Positions 45,414 to 54,825 of a stretch of 64,000 bases of DNA are shown one piece after another; the first letter of the stretch is position 1; each line of letters begins with the position of its first letter. Under the pieces are notes generated by a model. It ran no database searches, was not told the DNA's origin, and worked only from the letters and a program-made list of their open reading frames with translations. Where the stretch lies: NCBI GenBank assembly GCA_014896255.1, contig JADBKT010000020.1, forward strand, positions 39,980 through 103,979, in the 5' to 3' direction. The stretch comes from Hydrogenibacillus sp. Lineage in GTDB: Bacteria > Bacillota > Bacilli > Thermicanales > DSM-22653. The translations under genes and the position numbers were made by a program.

Positions 45414-47294
45414 ATGCTCAACGCATACGTCGCACAGCGGTTACAACCCCATCTGCCGGAAATGACGACGAAGGCGATCGAGGCGGCGCTGGAAGTGCCG
45501 CCGAATCCGGCGTTTGGAGATCTTGCTTTGCCGTGCTTCCCGTTGGCCAAAGCGCGGCGTAAGGCGCCGCCCGTCATCGCCCGAGAGCTTGCCGAGGCGA
45601 TCAACGCCGCAAGCGGCGGGGAACTTCACGCCGAGGCGGTCGGCGGCTATGTGAACGTGACGGTTGAGCGGGGGAAGGTGCTCCCGGCGCTCCTGCGATA
45701 TTTCGACGATCCGACGTATTGGGCGCCTGAAGTCGGCCACGGCGAGCGGGTGATCATCGACATGTCCTCGCCGAACATCGCCAAGCCTTTCGGTGTCGGC
45801 CACCTGCGCTCGACGGTGATCGGCCGGGCGCTGGCCAACTTGTACGCGCGGCTCGGCTTTACGCCGGTGCGCGTGAACCACATCGGCGATTGGGGAACTC
45901 AGTTCGGCAAGCAGATCGCCGCCTATAAACGCTGGGGCGAGGAAGCCGATCGGAAGGCGGCTGCGGCAGCGGATCCGAATGCCGACAAAGCGAAGGGTCC
46001 GGCAGCCGAGGCGTGGCAGAAGGCCGGGGAGAACGGCGCGCCCGAACGCTCGGCCGGCGCGGCTGAACCTGAGGCGTACGGGCACGTCCGGGGGGAGAGC
46101 CGCGACCGCATCCGCTTTTATCTCTCGCTGTACGTCCGCTTTCACGAGGAGGCGGAGCGCGATCCGGCGCTGGAGGAAGAAGGGCGGCGCTGGTTTCAGA
46201 AGCTCGAGGCCGGAGATCCGGAAGCGCGGAAACTGTGGCAGATGTTCATTCAAGACAGCTTGAAAGAATTCGAGCGGATGTATAAGCGCCTTGGCGTCAC
46301 CTTTGATCATGTGATCGGCGAAAGTTTTTACAACGACCGTATGGCCGCCGTCGTCGAGGAGCTTGCGCGGCGCGGGCTGCTCGAGGAAAGCGAGGGCGCC
46401 CGGGTCGTTCGCCTCGACGAGTACGACATGCCGCCGTGCCTCATTTTAAAGTCCGACGGCACGACGCTGTACGCCACGCGCGATCTGGCCACGGCGCTGT
46501 ATCGCCACGACGAAATGGGCGGAGAATGGCTCGTTTACGTCGTCGGGCAGGAGCAGACGCTCCACTTCCGGCAGGTATTCGCCGTGCTCAAAAAAATGGG
46601 CCGCGACTGGGCCGACCGTTGCGTGCACGTACCGTTCGGGCTGATGCGCTTTGCCGGCAAGAAACTTTCCACGCGTAAGGGCCACGTCGTCTTTTTGGAG
46701 GAAGTGCTCGACGAGGCGGTGGCGAAGGCGCGGGAGATCATCGAGGCGAAAAATCCCGGCCTGCCGAACAAGGACGACGTGGCCGAAGCGGTCGGCATCG
46801 GAGCCGTCGTCTTCGGCGATCTGAAAAACAACCGCCTGGGCGACGTCAACTTTTCCTTGGAAGAGGCGCTCAACTTCGACGGCGAGACGGGTCCGTACGT
46901 TCAATATACGCACGCCCGGGCGCGGACGCTCCTCGAGCGGGGCGCGGAAGGCGGAACGGAAAAAGCGGAGGGCGCGGAGGTCGTTCGTCTCCCGGAAGCG
47001 CTTCGCGAGGCCTGGGCGGCGGCGTTGTCCTCGGATGCGGCGTGGTCGGTCATCACCACGCTCACCCGCTACCCGGCGGTACTCAAGGAAGCGCTCGAGC
47101 GGTATGAGCCGTCCGTCGTGGCCCGCTATGCGCTCGATCTGGCCAAGGCGTTCAACCGCTATTATCAGGCGGAGCGCATCTTGGTCGACGACGCGACGGA
47201 ACGCGCTGCACGGCTTTATCTCGTTCGACGGACGGCGGACGTGCTCAAAGACGCGCTTAGTCTGCTCGGCATCCCGGCGCCGGAGCGAATCTAA
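45414..47294 (+). CDS. argS: Arginyl-tRNA synthetase with Ala-rich insertion
   Basis: 626-residue class I synthetase. HIGH-equivalent SSPNIAKPFGVGHLRST, KMSKS-equivalent region KKLSTRKGHVVFLEE, and C-terminal DALR anticodon domain (YVQYTHARARTLLERG onward). Bacillus ArgRS is about 556 residues. Most of the excess is an Ala/Glu/Lys-rich insert at about residues 180-235 (EADRKAAAAADPNADKAKG ...), before the conserved FHEEAERDP helix. ATG 45414 after AGGAGGAA. Confidence 0.95.
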   Translation: MLNAYVAQRLQPHLPEMTTKAIEAALEVPPNPAFGDLALPCFPLAKARRKAPPVIARELAEAINAASGGELHAEAVGGYVNVTVERGKVLPALLRYFDDPTYWAPEVGHGERVIIDMSSPNIAKPFGVGHLRSTVIGRALANLYARLGFTPVRVNHIGDWGTQFGKQIAAYKRWGEEADRKAAAAADPNADKAKGPAAEAWQKAGENGAPERSAGAAEPEAYGHVRGESRDRIRFYLSLYVRFHEEAERDPALEEEGRRWFQKLEAGDPEARKLWQMFIQDSLKEFERMYKRLGVTFDHVIGESFYNDRMAAVVEELARRGLLEESEGARVVRLDEYDMPPCLILKSDGTTLYATRDLATALYRHDEMGGEWLVYVVGQEQTLHFRQVFAVLKKMGRDWADRCVHVPFGLMRFAGKKLSTRKGHVVFLEEVLDEAVAKAREIIEAKNPGLPNKDDVAEAVGIGAVVFGDLKNNRLGDVNFSLEEALNFDGETGPYVQYTHARARTLLERGAEGGTEKAEGAEVVRLPEALREAWAAALSSDAAWSVITTLTRYPAVLKEALERYEPSVVARYALDLAKAFNRYYQAERILVDDATERAARLYLVRRTADVLKDALSLLGIPAPERI

Positions 47295-47301
47295 AAAACG
47301 C

Positions 47302-47330
47302 TTGACAATCCACCCGGTTCGTGATTTGAT
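47302..47330 (+). promoter_or_regulatory. Promoter downstream of argS
   Basis: Consensus -35 TTGACA (47302-47307), 17 bases, TTTGAT (47325-47330). It precedes the 95-residue gene by 33 bases. Confidence 0.55.
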
Positions 47331-47363
47331 AAGCTTAATTGCACGGGAGCGGGGGTGGTTTCG

Positions 47364-47651
47364 ATGAAGCGCGCTATGCTCACCATCGCCAAAACGGTGC
47401 AAAAACCGTTTTACGAGGCGAACGTCGCCGCTGAGCGGGAGCACTTCTACAATGAAGATTATCGCGACGTTTGGGTTGACGCCGAAGCCGAGACCGGGCA
47501 CCGGTTTACGATCGCCGAGCGGGTGGCGCTGCTGAAGGAGTCGCAGTCGGTCGTCCATTTTCACGCCGGCGGCACGGATTATTTCTTCAACAAAAGTCTG
47601 GAAGACTATTGGTTCGAGATCGCCGAACTGATCGAAGATAAATACGCCTGA
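47364..47651 (+). CDS. Small soluble protein of unknown function
   Basis: 95 residues, rich in aromatic and acidic residues (EREHFYNEDYRDVWVDAEAE, HFHAGGTDYFFNKSLEDYWFE). No membrane segment, no Cys. Family not recognised. It has its own promoter, a G-rich ribosome-binding site before ATG 47364 and a terminator, so it is a monocistronic real gene. Confidence 0.65.
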   Translation: MKRAMLTIAKTVQKPFYEANVAAEREHFYNEDYRDVWVDAEAETGHRFTIAERVALLKESQSVVHFHAGGTDYFFNKSLEDYWFEIAELIEDKYA

Positions 47652-47696
47652 ACCGATCCATGCGCCTGAACCGATGAACGAATCGACGACACGCCG

Positions 47697-47721
47697 AAAG
47701 CCCCGGACGGGGGCTTTTTTT
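47697..47721 (+). terminator. Terminator after the 95-residue gene
   Basis: AAAGCCCC / GGGGCTTT perfect stem with a five-base loop, with the T-run continuing for four more residues. Confidence 0.88.
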
Positions 47722-47764
47722 GTGGTCGACTTCTTCTGTACGCGCCGTGAAAGAAGCCGGCGAA

Positions 47765-47971
47765 TCAAAACCGAAAGAAAAAGGCTTTGAGCGCCTCCAT
47801 AAAACGCAGCAGGCGATCGAGGACGATGCCGAGGGCGATGATCAGCCCGGCGATGTTCACCCACGGCACGTACGTTTCTTTGCCGAGGGCGGTGAGCACC
47901 GTGTCGAGGACGGTGACGATGACCGCCAGACCGAAGATCACGATGATCGTGTTGAAATCGGTGCCGGACAT
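47765..47971 (-). CDS. Stand-alone SpoIIIAC/AD-family membrane protein
   Basis: 68 residues, two helices. DFNTIIVIFGLAVIVTVLDTVL and GKETYVPWVNIAGLIIALGIVLDRL closely follow the pattern of SpoIIIAC (helix, GKEEYAQWV-type loop, helix), and the length equals that of Bacillus SpoIIIAC. SpoIIIAC normally lies in the spoIIIAA-AH operon for the mother-cell channel, but here it is alone and facing its neighbours. AAAGGAGGAGGG precedes the start on the minus strand. Confidence 0.7.
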   Translation of the reverse strand: MSGTDFNTIIVIFGLAVIVTVLDTVLTALGKETYVPWVNIAGLIIALGIVLDRLLRFMEALKAFFFRF

Positions 47972-48106
47972 CGCCCTCCTCCTTTCTGTGGTGCCCAAAC
48001 CGATACAGTTCGATCATATGAGAGCGGTCCTTCGGATATGATGAGAAGAAGCGGGGATGGGGTCCGGACGCGCGAGGGACAAAGCATCCGAAAGCGGGGA
48101 GAAGAC

Positions 48107-48232
48107 GTGCGGTCGCTGTTTTTGTGGGCGCTTCTTGTGGCCCTGTGGTTTGTAACGACGCCGGCGGTCTTCTGGTCGGCTTGGATCATCGCACTCGCGG
48201 CATATGTCTTCCGGAGGGGTTCTTCGGGGTGA
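48107..48232 (+). CDS. Possible 41-residue membrane peptide
   Basis: GTG at 48107 after GGGGAGAA; the peptide is almost entirely one or two hydrophobic helices (LFLWALLVALWFVTTPAVFW) with a basic end. No homolog recognised. It could also be a chance frame. Confidence 0.35.
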   Translation: MRSLFLWALLVALWFVTTPAVFWSAWIIALAAYVFRRGSSG

Positions 48233-48344
48233 CCGGCGGCCGAAGGGCGATCGGTGAACGACAAGTGGGCGTTGAGGCGGTGATCGTTCGTCGGTGTGTG
48301 AAAAGCGGCGCTTGCGCCGCTTCGTACACGGTCGAAGGCGGTCG

Positions 48345-50231
48345 ATGACGATGCTGCTTCGGATGCGCTTGATCGTATCATTGTTCGTATTTATGCTTGC
48401 GGCGTGGATCGCTTTTCAGTCCTTCAGCGTTACCGCATCGCCGCTTCGTGTCGCCGACCGGTGGATCAAGGCGGTGGTCGGCGGGGATACGTCCGGCGCC
48501 GAAGCGTTTATGGACGGCGACGACCTCGTGCGCCGGGCGATTTTGTCCGCGCTGAAACGAGATCCTGCCTATCGGAAAGCGGCGTTCGCCGCCGTCGCCG
48601 CCGCGGCACGGGACAACGCCGAAATCGCCTTTGCCGGCCGACCGCAGGCAGAGGATTCGGTCGATGTTCCGGCATGGCCGATCCATGATCGAGAAACGAC
48701 GATCGCGTTTCAACGTCCGCCCTTCGGCGTGACGCCGCGCATTGTCTGGCCCTGGGCGGCCGTGCGCCTGCCCTTTCTCGATCGACGATCGGTCGAGGAC
48801 GGTATGGTCCGGGTATGGTACGAGACCGACGCCGGCATCCGTTTTAAGCTCCGAGCGCAAAACGGCGATCGGTTCGGATCATTTCCGGTCGTGCCGGGGC
48901 GTCTCGTCATCGAAATCGTCGGCCCCCTCGGCGTTTGGCGCGCCGAGCACCGTTTTGCCGGGGCGGCGGCGTGGGATCTCTCCCAGGAGACGCCGGTGCT
49001 CATCGTCGCAACAACGCCGTACTTCGTGCGCATTTCCGTAAACGCCCCACAGGTCGAGGCGTGGGTCGACGGGCACGGTCCGTATGCGGTGCATTCCGGC
49101 GACGCGTTCGGTCCGTTTACACCCGGACGTCACGCCGTGCGCGTCATCCGCCGCGATCCGTGGGGAACGGCGGAGGCTCAGACGGTCGTCGAGGCAGCGG
49201 GTGAGATCTCGCTTTCCCTAGAACGGACCGGAGATCTCTTTTGGCGCGCGGTATCCAGAGTTCTGGCGGCGCGCTTTCAGGCGCTCGAGGCGGCACAAAA
49301 GGCGGGCGTACCGCCGCCGCCGGAGGGTTTTACGCCGCCCTTTCGGACTGCGTTCGCCGCTCGCCTCAAGGAGGCCGAGGCGGAAGGTCTGGTCTACGAC
49401 GGCGCGCTGCACCGCCTGTGGTTGAAGACCGACGACGCGGTTTTTCGCGACCATGATGGTCCGGACGGCCGCAGGTATGAGCTCGTGGTCACGGCGGTGC
49501 TGGAGTACGGTTTTCCGGCGCGCTGGCGGCGTACTTCGGACATCGACGTGATCACCCGAGGGAATGACGCCGAAGGCGCCGCCGTACAAATGCGCTCGTT
49601 CATTCGCGCCGAGCGAATTACCGCCGTCTGGACGGGCGGGACGTGGCGGATCGACGATTTGGAGGCGGTGGAGGTACCGGCGCCGTTTGCCGCCGCCGCG
49701 GAGGCGGGAGCGGCGGAGGCGATTCCTCTCTCGAACGATCCACTTGACCTGGCCGCCCGAATCTCCGAAAGGACGGCACAAGCCGTTCAGGCGTATACGG
49801 TGCATCATACGGCATATTGGGAAGTGCCCGTCGGGGATCTCTTCATCGTCGGTGTCGACGCCGTCCGTCCGCCGGACGTCGAACGCGACGGAGAACGCCT
49901 GCGCGGACGTGAGGTCGAGTGGTGGACGGCGGCAGCGAAGGCGCACGGCATGGCGCTCGTCTTTCGCGATCTGCCGACGATCAAAGCGTTCGAAGCGCTT
50001 CAAAACGGCGCCATCGATATCGCCATCGGCGGTTTTTCGCCGGAAGAGCTGAAGCGCACGGCACCGTCGGAGAGCGTGATCTACCGCTATCGCCCCGGTG
50101 ATGCGGAGCGGGCCTTCATCGTACGCGGCAGCGTCGTCCCGGCGCTTTACCCCCTTCTTGAACCGTTGGACGAACATATGAACTGTGATATTTTTAAAAC
50201 CTTACCGAAGCGGAGTTGCTCTTCCACTTGA
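48345..50231 (+). pseudogene. TcaA-like/solute-binding fusion protein, 3' truncated
   Basis: About 610 genuine residues, then an unrelated tail. After an N-terminal helix (about 5-25) there are NTF2-like and PEGA-like modules as in TcaA/YvbJ (PLRVADRWIKAVVGGDTSG; TTPYFVRISVNAPQVEAWVDG; a second NTF2-like region about 320-460). From about 500 onward comes the first half of a family-3 periplasmic-binding fold (LFIVGVDAVRPPDVERDG, IKAFEALQNGAIDIAIGGF). Homology ends at EPLDEHMN (about 50183). The last 15 codons run into the structured element, so the binding domain lacks its second lobe and the gene appears interrupted. Confidence 0.65.
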
Positions 50232-50311
50232 AAATCTTGCCCTCAGTCCGGAGAAGTGGAAAGCGTTCCTACGGGAAGGTAAAATGGCGTTGAGGTCGTT
50301 TAGACCTCGAC
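50199..50311 (+). ncRNA. Structured element resembling an IS200/IS605 end or omega RNA
   Basis: Nested pairing: ACCTTACCG (50199-50207) with CGGGAAGGT (50272-50280, one mismatch); CTTCCACTT (50221-50229) with AAGTGGAAAG (50254-50263, one bulge). A separate hairpin pairs GTTGAGGT (50289-50296) with ACCTCGAC (50304-50311). No protein is encoded here. Such multi-stem 3' ends are typical of IS605/TnpB elements, but no transposase remains nearby, so the identity is inferred from structure and its position at a breakpoint. Confidence 0.4.
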
Positions 50312-50346
50312 GGGTACTTTTTCATCGGGCTCGGGGGAAGATGCAC

Positions 50347-51259
50347 CCCTTCAGCCGCTCGGCGATCCGGCGCGTGGCAAACAGCGCGGATGGCGGTCCA
50401 TGGCGATGATGCCAGCCAGTCCACCCCAGCCATACGAAAATGTTCAAACTCGCGGACGTACCGCTCCTCGACCTCCACTGTCCCCATATCGCCGATGTGC
50501 GGGCCGACAAAGAGCTGCGCCCCGACCGAAGGCAAAAAGCATTGTTCTCCTCAGAGCCGAGGCCGACGTGACGCCGTCCACGTCGAACGGGCTCGGGAGC
50601 GGATCCGGGACGTATCCCCGGGAGCGGAAAAAAGAAAATCGATCTCCGCCTACCCGGCGGAGGCAGGACCGAATCGTCCAGCGGATGGGCGACGTGATCG
50701 GATCGTGCACGAGGAAGGCATCGGCGATCTCCCGCAATCCGTCCAGCGCCTCATCATCGCGATAAAAAATCGGGGAGACCCGAGGTGTTGGCGCTCTCAT
50801 CACCAAAAGCCGGCGCGCCTGCGTCGAAGAGGAGATGATGAAGCGGCGTATACGGCAGCATCACCCCGACCGTCCGAGTCCCGGGCGATTTGACGGCGCA
50901 GGCCCTCCGTCCCGGCGCTCGGCGACGACGATCGGCGCCAGCGTGACGACGCCAGAAGCGCTCTTCGGGGGAAAGCCGGACCGCACTCTCGCCGCCCTCG
51001 ACGGACGCGGCCATCACGGCCGGCTTCCGCGGCCGCCAGCTTCGGCGGAGTTCGAAGGCCGCCGCCTCCCGGGTCGCGTCGCACGCCAGATGATACGCCG
51101 AGGCCTTTGATGGCGACGATTTTCCCCGCCCGAAGGAGCTGCTTGCCTCGGGCGACGGGTCCCCTGAATCGGTCGTGGCCGCCGGCGTCGAGCAGGCGGA
51201 CGGTAAACGCCGGCAGGCGATCGTCTTCGGCGTGGTACTGGCGGTCTTCTGCATCGCTT
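50347..51259 (-). pseudogene. Inverted, broken fragment of hypF
   Basis: On the minus strand this 0.9-kb segment matches the intact hypF region 58163-59064 over its whole length, in several shifted frames. Recognisable pieces are YHLACDATRE, RTVGVMLPYTPLHHLLFDAG, YRDDEALDGLREIADAFLVHD, RSRGYVPDPL and LFVGPHIGDMGTVEVEERYVREFEH. The acylphosphatase/zinc part before it and the Kae1-like half after it are absent. It abuts the structured element at the left and the tatA promoter region at the right. Confidence 0.9.
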
Positions 51260-51402
51260 TGCTAAATCGAGAAAAAATCCTTGAGGAATTGTGGAAAGAT
51301 GAACGTTAATAGTCGATGTTAGACGCATTCAAGCGCGATGAGATCCTACGAGACCCAAGCAAAAGAAAAAATAGATATGAGCAGATAATGCTGTAGTTAT
51401 GC

Positions 51403-51431
51403 TTGACAGCCTATGTGACTTGGAGTACAAT
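51403..51431 (+). promoter_or_regulatory. Promoter of tatA/hydrogenase operon
   Basis: TTGACA (51403-51408), 17-base spacer, TACAAT (51426-51431): near-consensus SigA promoter in an AT-rich stretch, 52 bases before tatA. Confidence 0.75.
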
Positions 51432-51483
51432 GAGAGCGAAAAATGAGAATGAAGAGTGCGATTAGTAGAAAGGAGGTGCTTCG

Positions 51484-51666
51484 ATGGGTGTTCAAAATAT
51501 CGGTTTGACTGGATTGTTGGTGATTCTGCTGTTGGCGTTGATCATTTTTGGACCGAATAAGCTTCCGGAAATCGGTCGGGCCTTCGGGACGACGATCAAA
51601 GAATTCAGGAAGTCTGCTCAGGAACTGACGGATGACGTGACGAAACCGACCGACCCCAAACATTAA
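51484..51666 (+). CDS. tatA: Twin-arginine translocase component TatA
   Basis: 60 residues: one membrane helix (about 5-22), hinge [14 protein letters not shown], then an amphipathic helix and a short charged tail, as in TatA. AAAGGAGGTG gives a near-perfect ribosome-binding site. Its position before the Tat-dependent hydrogenase small subunit suggests a dedicated pore component; tatC is at 27.6 kb. Confidence 0.92.
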   Translation: MGVQNIGLTGLLVILLLALIIFGPNKLPEIGRAFGTTIKEFRKSAQELTDDVTKPTDPKH

Positions 51667-51742
51667 GCGATTTTTTTGCATTTTTATATAGTTTGTGTCA
51701 AAAAGCCGTAGGCTTGTCATGAAATTGTCGATGTTAAACACA

Positions 51743-51771
51743 TTGTCCACGGTCATCATTTCTGCTATGCT
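51743..51771 (+). promoter_or_regulatory. Possible second promoter before hyaA
   Basis: TTGTCC (51743-51748), 17-base spacer, TATGCT (51766-51771), about 100 bases before hyaA. Moderate match. Confidence 0.45.
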
Positions 51772-51869
51772 TGCGATAGATAGATAGGAGTAACACATTG
51801 TTCTCGATATTTACAAGCGCTTTCAGGTGGAACCTAGTTAAGCGCTGTACAGGGGAGAGGGGGACGCCG

Positions 51870-52978
51870 ATGGCGACGGCGGTAAAGCGCAAGACCATTT
51901 ATGAAGAACAGCGTGAACAGGGTGTCACGCGTCGCGAGTTTTTAAAAGTTGCGACGGCCATCACCATGGCGCTCGGCTTGAAGCTCAAGATGGTACCCAC
52001 GGTCGTCCATGCGATGGAGACGCGGCCGCGCCTGCCAGTGATCTGGATGGACTTTCAAAGCTGCAGCGGTCCGACCGAATCTTTCATTCGTTCTTATCAA
52101 CCGAACATGCAGAAGGTCTTGTTCGACATGATTGCGTTGGAATACAACGGGGCCTTGATGGCCGGTTCGGGAACAGCAGCGGAAGAGCATATTTTAAAAA
52201 TCATGAATGAATACCCAGGGGAGTATATTTTGGCGGCAGAAGGGAGCCTCCCGCTTCTTCCAGGGGCGCTTACGATCGCTGGTCGTCCGGCGGAGGAGAC
52301 GTTCCGCGAAGTGGCTGCCAAAGCCAAGGCGGTCGTGGCGATGGGAAGCTGTGCGACGTGGGGCGGTATTCCGGCAGCCAAGCCCAATCCGACGTTGGCC
52401 AAGGCGGTCACCGACTTTGTCCCACCGGGCGTGCCGTTCATCCGCATTCCTGGTTGTCCGCCGATCGGGGAAGTGATGACGAACACCCTGGCGCACATCG
52501 TGATTTGGCACGCTCCCGAAGTCGATGAACTCGCCCGGCCCGGCGTACTATCGCCACCGGCTGCACGACAAATGCCAACGCCGCCCGTTTTGATGCTGGT
52601 CTGTACGCCGAGACGTTTAACGACGAGGGTGCTCGGCAAGGCGCTTGCCGTACAAGCTCGTTGCCGCGGCCCGATGACGTACAACGCCGCGCGGAACTGC
52701 GCTGGAACGGGGGCTTGAGCTGGCCCATTCAGTCCGGACATCCGTGTATCGGTTGCGCGGCGCCGAATTTCTGGGACGAAGCGCCGTTTTATGCCCGCGT
52801 CGTCCAACTTCCAGGTACACAGACGACGATCAATCCGGAGCGCGTCGGTGCTGTGATGACGGGCGCGGTGGCGGCCGGAATCGCCGTGCACGCAGCGGCG
52901 ACGGTCATCACCAAAGGGCGAATCACCAAGAAAAAGACTGACGTCAAGGCCCAGGAGGACATCGAAATCGGGCAGTAA
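51870..52978 (+). pseudogene. hyaA: [NiFe]-hydrogenase small subunit, frameshifted
   Basis: Membrane-bound uptake hydrogenase small subunit with a Tat signal (TRREFLKVATAITMALGL). The first frame is good to IWHAPEVDELARP (about residue 220), then loses frame and stops at 52718. The conserved remainder is spread over the other frames: YYRHRLHDKC, DAGLYAETFNDEGARQGAC, then NGGLSWPIQSGHPCIGC and a C-terminal membrane helix to 52978. At least four indels within about 160 bases would restore a normal protein. The proximal-cluster motif reads SCSGPTESF, with Pro where the second Cys is expected. ATG 51870 after GGGAGAGGGGG. Confidence 0.88.
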
Positions 52979-53085
52979 AGTACGCTGTAAAGTACGTTGA
53001 AGGAAGCGGATCTCGCCGGGCGTCACCGCGCGCGGCGAGCGCGAATCGCGAATAGGATATCGGCGAGAAAGCGAGGGGAATTTCA

Positions 53086-54799
53086 TTGGCAGATGAGCGC
53101 GTCGTGGTCGATCCGATCACGCGGATTGAAGGACATTTGCGCATCGAAGCGGAAGTGAAGGACAAGACCATTCAAAAAGCATACAGCTCTGGTACGGCCG
53201 TAAGAGGTATCGAGCTCATCGTCAGAGACCGCGATCCGAGGGACCTGTGGGCCTATACGCAGCGTATTTGCGGTGTGTGCACCAGCGTCCATGCGCTTGC
53301 TTCGGTCCGAGCGGTGGAGGATGCTCTGGGCATCCGCATTCCACACAACGCCCATTTGATCCGGGCCATCATGGATGCGACGGTGATCATTCACGATCAC
53401 GTCGTGCACTTCTATCACCTGCACTCGATGGATTGGGTCGATGTGCTTGCGGCGGCCGATGCCGATCCGAACGAAGCGGCGCGTATCGCCCAGTCGTATT
53501 CTCGCTGGCCCAAGTCGACGGCGGGCTACTTCAAAGACGTTCAAGACAAGATCAAGAAATTGGTCGAAAGCGGCCAACTCGGCATCTTTGCCACAGGATA
53601 CTGGGGGCATCCGGCATACAAACTGCCGCCGGAGGTCAACCTCATCATGGTCGCCCATTATCTCGAAGCGCTGGACTGGCAAAAGAAATCGTACGCATCC
53701 ACACGATCTTCGGCGGCCGCAACCCGCACCCGAACTATGTCGTCGGCGGTGTGCCGTGGCCGATCGATCCGAACATGGACAACGCCTTAAACACCTCCCG
53801 GCTAACAGAAGTCGACCGGCAGATCGACATGGCGCTCGAGTTCGTGGATCAAGTTTACCTGCCGGATGTGCTCACGCTCGCCAAGTATTACCGGGACTGG
53901 ACTTTCGGCGGTGGACTCAAAAATTACCTGGCCTACGGCGATTTTTCTCCGACGAGCATCTACGACGTGGACTCATATCGCTTCCCACGGGGCGCGGTGC
54001 TCGACTTTAACTTAAACGAGGTGCACGATGTCGACCCGCGCGATCTGGCACAGGTTCAAGAGTTCGTCGATCATTCCTGGTACACCTATGACGGTAAACC
54101 GGGCGGCATCGGCAAGCACCCGTGGGAAGGGGAGACGACGATCGCTTATGAGGGGCCGAAGACGTTTGAGACGCTTAACGTCGAAGGCAAATACAGCTGA
54201 AATCGCCGCGCTGGATGGAAAGCCGATGGAAGTGGGACCTCTTGCGCGCCTTATCGTCGGTACGCGAAGAAGAACGACCGCATTCGCGAGGCCAAGCACC
54301 GCTCGCTTCGGGAGATCGGCGTGGATATCACTGGATGCACTCGGCCATCGGGCGGACGCTGGCCCGGGCGATCGACGCTTCGTTGATCGCCCATTTTGCC
54401 CGCGAAGACATGGATCAGCTGTTTGCGAACATCCGAAGCGGCAACCTGGCCACGTTTGACGACAGCCGGTGGGATCCGAAAACATGGCCGAAGGAAGCGA
54501 AGGGCGTCGGCTGGGCCGAAGTGCCGCGTGGCGCGCTCGGACATTGGGTGATCGTCAAAGACGGCAAGGTGGAGCGTTTCCAGGCCGTCGTGCCGACGAC
54601 GTGGAATGCCTCACCGCGCGATCACAATAACAACATCGGCGCGTACGAAGCCTCGCTCATTGGCGCGCCACTAGAAGATCCCGTGCGGCCGGTGGAAATT
54701 CTGAGGATCGTCCACTCCTTCGATCCGTGCATGGCATGTGCGGTGCACTTGACGGATCTTGCGGATCAGCGGCAGTACGAAGTGTTTTTGGACATGTAA
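53086..54799 (+). pseudogene. hyaB: [NiFe]-hydrogenase large subunit, frameshifted
   Basis: Catalytic subunit with both nickel motifs: [10 protein letters not shown] near the N-terminus and DPCMACAVH near the C-terminus, followed by a 16-residue extension for the maturation protease. Frame breaks occur near 53685 (LEALDWQK / [11 protein letters not shown]) and in a cluster at about 54200-54335, where YSWKSPRWDGKPMEVGP and HSAIGRTLARAID lie in different frames. Each break is explained by the loss of one base, usually G from a G-run. TTG start at 53086 after GAGGGG. As written the gene encodes no complete subunit. Confidence 0.9.
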
Positions 54800-54825
54800 G
54801 TCAAAGTAGTTTGGGCATAGACCCA

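Larger units (their letters stand above)
51312..51744 (+). repeat. 18-nt direct repeat upstream of tatA and hyaA promoters
   Basis: GTCGATGTTAGACGCATT (51312-51329) and GTCGATGTTAAACACATT (51727-51744) match at 16 of 18 positions. The first lies about 75 bases before the tatA promoter and the second touches the -35 of the putative hyaA promoter. It may be a shared regulator site, but binding is untested. Confidence 0.4.

Noticed and set aside
50290..51260. Separate small genes on the minus strand (88, 120 and 166 codons)
   Set aside because: All are pieces of one degraded hypF copy in different frames, not individual genes.
52500..52740. Programmed frameshifting in hyaA
   Set aside because: Several independent breaks within about 160 bases and no single slippery site with a downstream structure; indel damage or sequencing error explains it better.
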